Below are positions 1 to 7,234 of a stretch of DNA of 7,867 nt, in pieces. Under the pieces are notes generated by a model, which saw only the letters and a program-made list of their open reading frames with translations, did no database searches and was not told the origin of the DNA. Source of the stretch: Oscillospiraceae bacterium. Its GTDB lineage: Bacteria; Bacillota; Clostridia; Oscillospirales; Acutalibacteraceae. How positions within the stretch are numbered: the first letter of the stretch is position 1; every line of letters begins with the position of its first letter. The translations under genes and the position numbers were made by a program. Location of the stretch: NCBI GenBank assembly GCA_031254555.1, contig JAIRUF010000021.1:1-7867 (forward strand), read 5' to 3'.

Positions 1-256
1 AGACCGAACCGTCCCCGTGCGGGTGATACCGCCCGAGCACCGAACCGACTGTGTCCGCGCACTTTCTGTAAGGCTTTTCAGGATACAGGGAGTTTTCATA
101 CATGGTGTATAAAATTCTCCTATGAACGGGTTTTAGCCCGTCCCTTGCATCGGGAAGCGCCCTAGAGACTATAACGGACATAGAGTAGTCGAGAAATGAT
201 TTCCTCATTTCCTTGTCTATATCAACATTGATTATTTTTTGATCCTCAAAACTCAT
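1..256 (-). CDS. gyrA: DNA gyrase subunit A, N-terminal part (3' end outside window)
   Basis: GyrA is the DNA-cleaving and rejoining subunit of the A2B2 gyrase that introduces negative supercoils. Only the first 85 codons are present, from an ATG at 256-254. The translation begins [17 protein letters not shown] and contains the family landmarks YSMSVIV (residues 25-31), [17 protein letters not shown] (33-49) and YHPHGDGSV (77-85). The catalytic tyrosine lies beyond the window edge. An AAAGGGCGG ribosome-binding site sits about 6 bases before the ATG. It is the last gene of the minus-strand group and lies 168 bp downstream of gyrB. In register with E. coli GyrA the numbering is identical here, and residue 83, normally Ser or Thr, is Gly, followed by Ser84. 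That position is the main quinolone-contact site. Identity is certain; whether it shares a transcript with gyrB is not clear. Confidence 0.97.
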   Translation of the reverse strand, partial: MSFEDQKIINVDIDKEMRKSFLDYSMSVIVSRALPDARDGLKPVHRRILYTMYENSLYPEKPYRKCADTVGSVLGRYHPHGDGSV

Positions 257-424
257 TTTTAACCGCCCTTTGTTAAGGAGACACAAGTCAGCCTTGTATT
301 GCCTTTTGTAAGTTCTCTTTATACTCTTGCAGTAACCCGGTTTTTAAATTAGGCGGGAACACCATTGCGGGGAAGGGCCCGCCTGCAGGATAGTTTTGGT
401 TCTCCCTTATGCCTAAGGTAAATA
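257..424. other. gyrB-gyrA intergenic spacer with inverted repeat
   Basis: This is a 168-bp gap between the gyrB stop and the gyrA start. It holds a GC-rich inverted repeat, AGGCGGG at 351-357 and CCCGCCT at 378-384, separated by 20 bases. In the minus-strand RNA the GCGGG arm could instead pair with the internal CCCGC at 367-371. There is no U-run after the hairpin on the minus strand (the sequence continues AATTTAAAAACC), so it does not look like an intrinsic terminator. I found no convincing -35/-10 pair for gyrA here. A short open frame at 288-365 is listed separately. Confidence 0.55.
288..365 (-). CDS. possible 25-aa small ORF between gyrB and gyrA
   Basis: An ATG at 365-363 opens a 25-codon frame ending in TGA at 290-288. 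It reads [13 protein letters not shown] followed by [12 protein letters not shown]. The second half could form a charged, amphipathic helix. The frame is open further upstream for at least 19 codons (ending ENQNYPAGGPFPA just before the Met), but I see no start codon there. The bases just before the ATG (CTTCCCCGCA) are not a Shine-Dalgarno site, and the ATG lies inside the loop of the inverted repeat 351-384. I do not recognise the peptide. It may be a chance frame; it is recorded because the gap is otherwise unexplained. Confidence 0.15.
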   Translation of the reverse strand: MVFPPNLKTGLLQEYKENLQKAIQG

Positions 425-2409
<1,985 letters not shown>

Positions 2410-2436
2410 CATTTATCATCTGTTTTTTTATAGACA

Positions 2437-2697
2437 TTAATTTAAGCTGTCTTTGGCTCTTTTTAAAAGTGTCGACGATGAAATTTGGGAGATGTATACC
2501 TTTTGCCTATTCTCTTCGTTTGAACACAATACAAAAGATTTGGGCAGTTCCATAGACACGTTTATGACGTCGCCGTTGTCTTGGGCCATTTTTAAATAGT
2601 CACGGCTTTTTTTTGAAACGGTTGTGGTGTCCAAGTCAAAGATCCCTATGATTTCATCAAACGAAACCACCGTGTCCTTACCTAAGTGCAGGTACAT
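2437..2697 (-). CDS. remB: RemB/YaaB-like DUF370 regulator
   Basis: The 86-residue protein, beginning MYLHLGKDTVVSFDEIIGIF and containing a FVLCSNEEN segment near residues 55-63 and VYISQISSSTLLKR near 67-80, belongs to the RemA/RemB (DUF370) family. RemA is a DNA-binding regulator of extracellular-matrix genes in Bacillus. The paralogue lying between recF and gyrB is YaaB/RemB, whose role is less well defined. The gene position here, directly after recF and before gyrB, is the same as in B. subtilis. The start overlaps the recF end by 16 bp, and a GAGGG site lies 6 bases upstream inside recF, so translation is probably coupled. A 65-bp gap without a recognisable terminator separates it from gyrB. 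The family is confident; the regulatory target is not known from sequence. Confidence 0.88.
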   Translation of the reverse strand: MYLHLGKDTVVSFDEIIGIFDLDTTTVSKKSRDYLKMAQDNGDVINVSMELPKSFVLCSNEENRQKVYISQISSSTLLKRAKDSLN

Positions 2698-3782
2698 AAC
2701 GAACCCTCTTTCAGTTTGAACGTCTCTCCGCCGCTCATTTTAAGCAGCGCGGATGGCTCGCAGCAAGTTATAAAAACCTGCTTATCCTTTATATGGTTGA
2801 GTATATAATCCTGACGCGCGCTATCAAGCTCGCTCATGACATCGTCCAGTAAAATGACCGGCTGTTCTCCCGTAATGTTTTTTATAAGTTCTGCCTCTGC
2901 AAGTTTTAACGCCAGGGCACAAGACCTCTGCTGCCCCTGTGAACCAAAATTTCTTGCCAAAAGCCCGTTTATCTCTAACCCCAAGTCATCCCTGTGAGGG
3001 CCCGTATTTGTGCTGCCATTATAAATATCTGACTTACGTGCGCTTTTTAAAGCTTCTACAAGGCTTGACTTTATGTCAGCAGGACTATTTAACTTTATTT
3101 TTTCATCTGTTATATAGGAGATTTTCATCTCCTCTTTTCCCTTTGATATTCCACTGTAGATATCAATTAAAAACGGTTCTAATTTTTTTATATACTCCAC
3201 TCTCTGTGATATTATAACACAGGCTAAGGAGCAGAGCTTTTCCTCCCAGACATCAAGCATGTCATACAGCTCACTGTGATATGTTATGTCTTTAAGCAGG
3301 GCGTTTCTCTGAGAAAGGGCCCTGTTATACTGCAAAAGAGCTCCCGCGTATTTTGGCTTTAGCTGACAAATTGCCGTGTCCAAAAATTTCCGTCTCAGCG
3401 ACGGTCCGTCTTTTACTATGCTTAAATGCGCCGGTGAAAAAACCACGGCTAAAAATTCGCTCGTAAGCTTTGATGGGGATGAGAGGGTAACTCCGTTTAA
3501 CTCCACCTTTTTTTTATCACTGACCAAAATTTTAGAATTCTGATCCCTGCCTTGACCAAAAAAGTCAAGTTCCAACATAGCCTGTTCATTTTCAAAATTT
3601 ATATATTCACAATCTTTAGATCCCCTAAATGACCTGCATCCTGTAAAAAGCCATATTCCCTCAATCAAGTTTGTTTTGCCCTGTGCATTATCTCCGAATA
3701 TTATGTTTACATTTTTGCACGGATTAATTTCAAACCGCTTTAAGTTCCTGTAATTTACCGCTTTTAATCTATTCACCCTCAT
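2682..3782 (-). CDS. recF: RecF, ABC-type DNA repair ATPase
   Basis: RecF is an SMC-like ABC ATPase that works with RecO and RecR to load RecA at single-strand gaps and stalled forks. From the ATG at 3782 it has 366 residues, normal for the family. It starts MRVNRLKAVNYRNLKRFEIN and shows Walker A GDNAQGKT (30-37), GPHRDD (261-266), the ABC signature SQGQQRS (281-287) and Walker B VILLDDVMSELD (309-320). I chose ATG 3782 over an in-frame start at 3857. It has GAGGTG 7 bases upstream, and the protein then begins exactly where the family does; the extra 25 upstream residues lie inside yaaA and look unlike RecF. It overlaps yaaA by 14 bp and remB by 16 bp, forming a tightly packed operon. Confidence 0.97.
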   Translation of the reverse strand: MRVNRLKAVNYRNLKRFEINPCKNVNIIFGDNAQGKTNLIEGIWLFTGCRSFRGSKDCEYINFENEQAMLELDFFGQGRDQNSKILVSDKKKVELNGVTLSSPSKLTSEFLAVVFSPAHLSIVKDGPSLRRKFLDTAICQLKPKYAGALLQYNRALSQRNALLKDITYHSELYDMLDVWEEKLCSLACVIISQRVEYIKKLEPFLIDIYSGISKGKEEMKISYITDEKIKLNSPADIKSSLVEALKSARKSDIYNGSTNTGPHRDDLGLEINGLLARNFGSQGQQRSCALALKLAEAELIKNITGEQPVILLDDVMSELDSARQDYILNHIKDKQVFITCCEPSALLKMSGGETFKLKEGSLCTCT

Positions 3783-4029
3783 GGGTTCGCACCTCAAAGC
3801 GTTTATTTTCAAAACTAAATATATCGCCGCTTTTAAGCTTTTTACTTCTCTTTTCACAAATTTCGCCGTTTACTTTTACATCTCCCGATTGAATCATTAT
3901 TTTTGCAGTTCCGCCTGTACCCGCTATTCCGGAGAGTTTTAAGGCGCTGTCAAGCGCTATAACCTGCGTTTTTATAAGAAGAATTTCGGCCTTTTTACCG
4001 ACAACAGCCCTTATTTTTTTAGCTTTCAT
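3769..4029 (-). CDS. yaaA: S4-domain RNA-binding protein YaaA (RlbA)
   Basis: This 86-residue protein carries an S4 RNA-binding fold: ALDSALKLSGIAGTGGTAKIMIQSG (about 25-49), then VKVNGEICEKRSKKLKSGD (51-69). Its place between dnaN and recF matches YaaA/RlbA of B. subtilis, which has been linked to ribosome assembly. It is about 15 residues longer than the B. subtilis protein because of a basic N-terminal stretch (MKAKKIRAVVGKKAE). The ATG at 4029 is the only ATG available and has GAGG 7 bases upstream inside the end of dnaN. The start overlaps dnaN by 11 bp and the end overlaps recF by 14 bp, so it is almost certainly translated from the dnaN-recF message. Its RNA target cannot be told from the sequence. 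Confidence 0.93.
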   Translation of the reverse strand: MKAKKIRAVVGKKAEILLIKTQVIALDSALKLSGIAGTGGTAKIMIQSGDVKVNGEICEKRSKKLKSGDIFSFENKRFEVRTHEGE

Positions 4030-5125
4030 TTTTTAACCTCACAGGTAAGATGAGGAACAAAAAGTTTTCGCTCTGCGGCGGCACTATCGTTATCGGCGAT
4101 AACGGTCCATTTAATTTAAGTTTTACATTTTCCACGTCACACGCTTTAAGCGCGTCAAGTAAAAATCTATTGTTAAATCCTATCTCTACCCGACTGCCCT
4201 CAATTTGGGCAAACACCTTATCGCTGGCCGTTCCCAACGCTGTAATTGTCGATATCCTTATTATATTATCCTCAAAAACACAGCGAAGAGGGCTTTTAAG
4301 TCTGTCCGTTATAAGAAGGGAGGCCCTTTCAATACTGTCCACGAACATTTTAACATTTACCTCAACCTCTGTTGAGAGGCTTTTTGGCAAGGCGGCGTTG
4401 TAATCCAAAAAGTCACCGTCAAGCAACCTTGAAATTATATTGTAATTGCCCACTTCAAAAATTATATGCCTTTTGCCGACGCTTAAAGTTAAAGCTTCAT
4501 CGTTATTTATAAGCTTTACAACTTCTGAAAGAGTCTTTGCGGGAACGATGAAAGACATATTCTCCCCGGTATATTTTATATTTTCAGTTCTTATGGCAAG
4601 CCTGAATCCGTCAACAGCTACGATTCTTAACTGATCCCGCTCTATTTCAAATTTAAGTCCAGTATGTACAATTTTAGCGTCGTTCACAGCCGCCGCAAAA
4701 ATGGTCTGCCTTATCATGTCTGACAATATTTCACTTTCAATAATCACTGGGTACCCGCCGGAAATAGACGGGAGTTCAGGATATTCATCGGCGCTTATGC
4801 CGACAAGTTTATATTCAACCTCGCCGCATTTTATTATACAGAGCTGGCGCTCATCCGCCTCTATACTTACATTTTCACAGGGTAATTTTTTTAATATATC
4901 GCACAATATCCTAGCATTTATTATGATATTTCCCTCTTCTTCGACCTTTGAGTCTATACAAGTGGTCACACCCACCTCTAAATCATAACCCGTAAGTGTC
5001 AGCTTATCTTTAAAAGCGTGCATTAATATCCCTTCAATTGCCGGTATCGACGTTTTTGAAGAAACTGCCCTTTGTACGTTGCTGCACACTTCGCTTAATT
5101 TTTGGGTGTTACATATAATTTTCAT
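4019..5125 (-). CDS. dnaN: DNA polymerase III beta subunit (sliding clamp)
   Basis: DnaN forms the dimeric ring that tethers the replicative polymerase to DNA and recruits many repair proteins. The 368-residue product starts MKIICNTQKLSEVCSNVQRA and includes TSIPAIEGILMHAF and LTLTGYDLEVGV near the N-terminus, VDGFRLA in the middle domain and the C-terminal LILPVRLKNES, all typical of the clamp. I place the start at ATG 5125. GGAGG lies 5 bases before it at 5131-5135. A longer frame from TTG 5137 would make the ribosome-binding site itself coding and adds only MEVK. It lies 226 bp downstream of dnaA in the same direction and leads the overlapping dnaN-yaaA-recF-remB group. A dedicated promoter in the gap is possible. 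Confidence 0.97.
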   Translation of the reverse strand: MKIICNTQKLSEVCSNVQRAVSSKTSIPAIEGILMHAFKDKLTLTGYDLEVGVTTCIDSKVEEEGNIIINARILCDILKKLPCENVSIEADERQLCIIKCGEVEYKLVGISADEYPELPSISGGYPVIIESEILSDMIRQTIFAAAVNDAKIVHTGLKFEIERDQLRIVAVDGFRLAIRTENIKYTGENMSFIVPAKTLSEVVKLINNDEALTLSVGKRHIIFEVGNYNIISRLLDGDFLDYNAALPKSLSTEVEVNVKMFVDSIERASLLITDRLKSPLRCVFEDNIIRISTITALGTASDKVFAQIEGSRVEIGFNNRFLLDALKACDVENVKLKLNGPLSPITIVPPQSENFLFLILPVRLKNES

Positions 5126-5167
5126 TTTTACCTCCAATAAATAAAAAGAGAGAACTAAAAATATTTA

Positions 5168-5182
5168 CAGTAGTATTATTAG
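5168..5182 (+). promoter_or_regulatory. DnaA-trio-like triplet run
   Basis: Read 3' to 5' on the plus strand, away from the GC cluster, the triplets are GAT, TAT, TAT, GAT, GAC. The published trio consensus is 3'-[G/A]A[T/A]-5'. All five triplets keep the central A, and two match fully. The run abuts GGGCTGCGG (5183-5191), as trios do in B. subtilis. Trios guide DnaA filament growth onto one strand during opening. Confidence 0.55.
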
Positions 5183-5191
5183 GGGCTGCGG
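5183..5191. promoter_or_regulatory. GC-rich cluster of the unwinding region
   Basis: GGGCTGCGG is the only GC-rich patch in this 226-bp AT-rich gap. It lies between the trio-like run and the nearest box-like 9-mer, TTTTCATCA on the minus strand (5204-5196), matching the expected position of the GC cluster in a basal unwinding element. Confidence 0.5.
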
Positions 5192-5242
5192 ATTTTGATG
5201 AAAAGTTAAAAAATCAGCTTTTTTACTTAAAAAATTAACTGC

Positions 5243-5351
5243 TGTGATTTGTTAAATCTCCAATGATTAATATTTAAAAAGTTTTAAGTGTTAGACTTTT
5301 ATGTTTAAATTGTTAGTTATCTTATGTTAATTGTCAATAATATGTTTAAAA
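5243..5351 (-). repeat. set of non-canonical DnaA-box-like 9-mers
   Basis: Eight 9-mers on the minus strand end in ACA, all in the same orientation: TTTTAAACA (5351-5343), TTATTGACA (5340-5332), CAATTAACA (5333-5325), TAACTAACA (5319-5311), ATTTAAACA (5310-5302), AGTCTAACA (5297-5289), GATTTAACA (5258-5250) and CAAATCACA (5251-5243). Six of the eight read AACA at the end, where the canonical TTATCCACA has CACA. I see no AACA on the opposite strand in the same gap, so the set is strand-biased. Individual sites are weak; the set as a whole is the evidence. Confidence 0.45.
5309..5337 (-). promoter_or_regulatory. possible promoter for dnaN
   Basis: On the minus strand a perfect TTGACA (5337-5332) is followed after 17 bases by AACAAT (5314-5309), which matches TATAAT at 4 of 6 positions. 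It would give a leader of about 175 bases before dnaN. It overlaps the box-like 9-mers, so DnaA binding could affect it. The weak -10 keeps confidence low. Confidence 0.3.
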
Positions 5352-6665
5352 CTATTTTTCTCTTACATTGTTGATTATATCTTGAATTGTAGCTTTAACG
5401 CTGGGGTTGTTTTTGATGTTTTTTTCAGCTTCCCTTATGTTGTAGATAACTGTTGAGTGATGTTTGTTCCCAAATTCACTTCCAATTTGTTCCATCGAAA
5501 GCGGCGTTATTTCCCTTATTATGTACATGGCGGACTGTCTTGCCTTTGATATGTTTGAATTTCTTTTGTCAGACCTTATATTTTCAATTGTCGTTCCGTA
5601 AGTACGCGCTATTTCATTTAAGATTTTTTCAATGGTTACAGACACAGGCTGCTCAGAACTTGAAATGTCTTTTATCGCTTTTTGGGCAAGTATTATTGAG
5701 GGCGGATGTCCGCCTATTGTGTAATAGGCATTGAGTTTTTTAACAGCTCCCTCAAGCTGCCTTATATTATTTTTTATTTTATCGCCCATATATTGGATAA
5801 CGTCGTCTTGAAGCTCCAAGTTTAAAAGATCGGCCTTTCTTTTTATAATGGCCATTCTTGTCTCTATATCCGGGGGCTGTATGTCGGCCAGTAAGCCGGA
5901 TTCAAATCTTGTGCGGATACGGTCCTCAAGGGTTTGAATCTCCTTTGGCGGCCTGTCTGACGTTAAAACTATTTGTTTATTTGATTGAGCTAAAGTGTTG
6001 AAGGTGTGGAAAAATTCCTCCTCCGTTTGAATTTTTCCGCCGATAAACTGAACGTCGTCTACAAGCAGTGCGTCTACCGTTCGGTATTTGTTGTGAAAAT
6101 CAGACATGGTGCGGTTTTGTATTGAACTTATAAGTTCGTTTGTAAAATCCTCGCCGCTGGTGTAGATGATCTTGGAATTTTCATTGTCACTTTTCATCTT
6201 ATATAATATTGCGTTTAGAAGGTGTGTTTTTCCAAGACCAGAGTGGCCGTAAATAAAAAGAGGATTATATGTGTGACCTGGTGTTTCGGCAACGGCCTGG
6301 GCCGCGGCAAATGCAAATGTATTTGACGATCCGACTATAAAGGTGTCAAAGGTAAAGTCATATTTATTAAAAATATCCTCAACCTTTTTTTTCTTCTCTT
6401 TTTTGGACTCAAAGTTTGTAGCGTCAAGGATGACTATTTCAATCTCTATTTTAAATCCGAGAGTATCTTCAAAAGCGTCATTTAACAGGTTAAAAAATTT
6501 ATTTTCTATTATGTTCTTTTTAAATTCACTTACTGAAAGGGTTACTTTATTGTCCTCAAAACTTACAAGCTGAAGCGGCGCAAGCCATAGATTATAAACT
6601 GTTTCAGTAACATGGGATTTGCAGTATTCTCTGACAATCTCCCACAGTTCAACGTAAGATTCCAT
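5352..6665 (-). CDS. dnaA: chromosomal replication initiator DnaA
   Basis: DnaA binds origin boxes, forms an ATP-dependent filament and opens the DNA for helicase loading. The 437-residue protein has domain I (1 to about 80), a short lysine-rich linker (about 85-100), the AAA+ core with Walker A GHSGLGKT (140-147), Walker B LLVDDVQ (200-206), sensor I LTSDRPP (234-240), arginine-finger region RIRTRF (Arg253) and sensor II NIRQLEGA (Arg302), and the DNA-binding domain IV (about 340-437). Domain IV keeps the Arg399 and Arg407 equivalents of E. coli (Arg368, Arg376). Its signature loop reads GNKHHSTV (399-406) instead of the usual GGRDHTTV, so the E. coli Asp433 equivalent is His402. The ATG at 6665 has AGAGGAG about 11 bases upstream. 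The gene reads away from the origin gap and towards dnaN. Confidence 0.98.
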   Translation of the reverse strand: MESYVELWEIVREYCKSHVTETVYNLWLAPLQLVSFEDNKVTLSVSEFKKNIIENKFFNLLNDAFEDTLGFKIEIEIVILDATNFESKKEKKKKVEDIFNKYDFTFDTFIVGSSNTFAFAAAQAVAETPGHTYNPLFIYGHSGLGKTHLLNAILYKMKSDNENSKIIYTSGEDFTNELISSIQNRTMSDFHNKYRTVDALLVDDVQFIGGKIQTEEEFFHTFNTLAQSNKQIVLTSDRPPKEIQTLEDRIRTRFESGLLADIQPPDIETRMAIIKRKADLLNLELQDDVIQYMGDKIKNNIRQLEGAVKKLNAYYTIGGHPPSIILAQKAIKDISSSEQPVSVTIEKILNEIARTYGTTIENIRSDKRNSNISKARQSAMYIIREITPLSMEQIGSEFGNKHHSTVIYNIREAEKNIKNNPSVKATIQDIINNVREK

Positions 6666-6792
6666 AAAATTTAAAACTCCTCTGTCTTTTAAAATCCATT
6701 ATTCTTAAATCTTCAAAAATTAAAGAAATTGTTTTTTAATAAATTAAAATCTAATTTACACATATAAATTATGGCAATAATTAGTTCAATAA

Positions 6793-6821
6793 ATTTTATC
6801 ATAAAACGTTTTTATTTTCAA
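6793..6821 (-). promoter_or_regulatory. probable dnaA promoter
   Basis: On the minus strand TTGAAA (6821-6816) is followed after 17 bases by TAAAAT (6798-6793). Transcription would start near 6786 and give a leader of about 120 bases before the dnaA ATG. The -35 lies within the TTTTCAACA box-like site at 6815-6823, which would suit DnaA autoregulation. AT-rich DNA yields such matches by chance, so this is moderate at best. Confidence 0.4.
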
Positions 6822-6846
6822 CAATTAAAATAGCTTATGTTGAAAA
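6815..6846. repeat. inverted pair of TTTTCAACA 9-mers (DnaA-box-like)
   Basis: TTTTCAACA at 6815-6823 and its exact reverse complement TGTTGAAAA at 6838-6846 are separated by 14 bases. The 9-mer differs from TTATCCACA at two positions, and I saw no other perfect copy in the window. The single-mismatch relative TTTTCATCA (minus strand, 5204-5196) sits beside the GC cluster downstream of dnaA. The pair may be two divergent DnaA boxes or a regulator-binding palindrome. Confidence 0.5.
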
Positions 6847-6856
6847 GTTTATGTAT

Positions 6857-6872
6857 AAATAAGATCTTATTT
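6857..6872. repeat. 16-bp perfect palindrome
   Basis: AAATAAGATCTTATTT is a perfect 16-bp palindrome centred on GATC, 10 bp from the TGTTGAAAA arm. It has no loop, so it looks more like a site for a symmetric protein dimer than a terminator. No binding protein can be named. Confidence 0.45.
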
Positions 6873-6907
6873 TTTTGTTTTTTATAAAAATTATCAAATT
6901 TAAAAAG

Positions 6908-6917
6908 ATGTTAACAT
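6908..6917. repeat. 10-bp palindrome ATGTTAACAT
   Basis: This palindrome presents an AACA end on both strands, so it could hold overlapping box-like half-sites. It is short, and chance occurrence in AT-rich DNA is a fair explanation. Confidence 0.25.
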
Positions 6918-6984
6918 TTTTATGTGAAATAGAGTATATTATTAAATTATAATTTTTATAAAGACATTATTTTGACGTAAAGCA

Positions 6985-7014
6985 TTGACATATGCTCGTG
7001 CGTTATTATATAAT
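6985..7014 (+). promoter_or_regulatory. sigma-A-type promoter for rpmH operon
   Basis: A perfect TTGACA (6985-6990) and a perfect TATAAT (7009-7014) are separated by 18 bases. The predicted start is near 7021, giving a leader of about 62 bases before the rpmH GTG. It is the strongest promoter match in the window and fits a highly expressed ribosomal-protein gene. Confidence 0.85.
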
Positions 7015-7082
7015 AACCCTCTGCAAGATTGATTTGTAAATAATTATATTACTGATAAAATTTGGGGAACGGGGGGATATTT

Positions 7083-7217
7083 GTGAAGAGGACTTTTCAA
7101 CCCAAAAAACGTCACAGAAAAAAAGAACACGGTTTTAGAAAAAGGATGTCCGACAGGAACGGACGAAAAGTTCTTGCCCGCCGCAGGTTTAAGGGCAGGA
7201 AAAAGATTTCAGCATAA
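7083..7217 (+). CDS. rpmH: 50S ribosomal protein L34
   Basis: L34 is a small basic protein of the large ribosomal subunit. The 44-residue product reads [18 protein letters not shown], then [17 protein letters not shown] and FKGRKKISA, a full-length and typical L34. The start is GTG at 7083, preceded by GGGGGGA about 6 bases upstream. No ATG start precedes it, and the family's MKRTFQP start fixes the position. It is the first gene of the rightward arm, 68 bp after the -10 of a strong promoter, and rnpA follows after 17 bp. The gene is easy to miss because of its size and GTG start. Confidence 0.98.
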   Translation: MKRTFQPKKRHRKKEHGFRKRMSDRNGRKVLARRRFKGRKKISA

Positions 7218-7234
7218 GATAAAGGAAGATTATC

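Larger units (their letters stand above)
5126..5351. other. dnaA-dnaN intergenic region, probable origin unwinding region
   Basis: This AT-rich, non-coding 226 bp lies where B. subtilis has incC, its unwinding site. Read in the dnaA direction it shows box-like 9-mers ending in ACA (5351 down to 5243), then a 50-bp very AT-rich stretch, then the GC-rich cluster CCGCAGCCC (5191-5183), then triplets CTA ATA ATA CTA CTG (5182-5168), then AT-rich DNA into the dnaN leader. That is the order of the bacterial basal unwinding system: DnaA boxes, GC cluster, DnaA-trios. Function is inferred from layout only. Confidence 0.6.
6666..7082. other. dnaA-rpmH intergenic region, probable part of oriC
   Basis: This non-coding gap of 417 bp is extremely AT-rich and separates the two divergent gene arms, the standard position of oriC or its upstream half in Firmicutes. 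Inside I see a perfect inverted pair TTTTCAACA/TGTTGAAAA (6815-6823, 6838-6846), a 16-bp perfect palindrome (6857-6872), a 10-bp palindrome ATGTTAACAT (6908-6917), a probable dnaA promoter and a strong rpmH promoter. No exact TTATCCACA was found on either strand by eye. The nearest other candidate is ATTTACACA (6754-6762). I see no gene here. Confidence 0.75.

Noticed and set aside
351..384. Inverted repeat as an intrinsic terminator of gyrB
   Set aside because: No T-run follows on the minus strand, and on the plus strand no gene ends here.
3783..3857. Longer recF frame starting at 3857
   Set aside because: The extra 25 residues lie inside yaaA and do not resemble RecF. ATG 3782 has a good ribosome site and gives the family's usual N-terminus.
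5126..5137. dnaN start at TTG 5137
   Set aside because: The TTG overlaps the GGAGG that serves ATG 5125; adding MEVK would make the ribosome site coding.
5205..5239. GTTAA...TTAAC with internal A- and T-runs as a terminator after dnaA
   Set aside because: Arms are only 5 bp of AT-rich sequence, with no GC stem, so a stable hairpin is unlikely.
6005..6013. TGTGGAAAA, near-canonical DnaA box (reverse)
   Set aside because: It is inside dnaA over Phe-Phe-His codons and isolated from other sites. It could bind DnaA but gives no evidence beyond one match.
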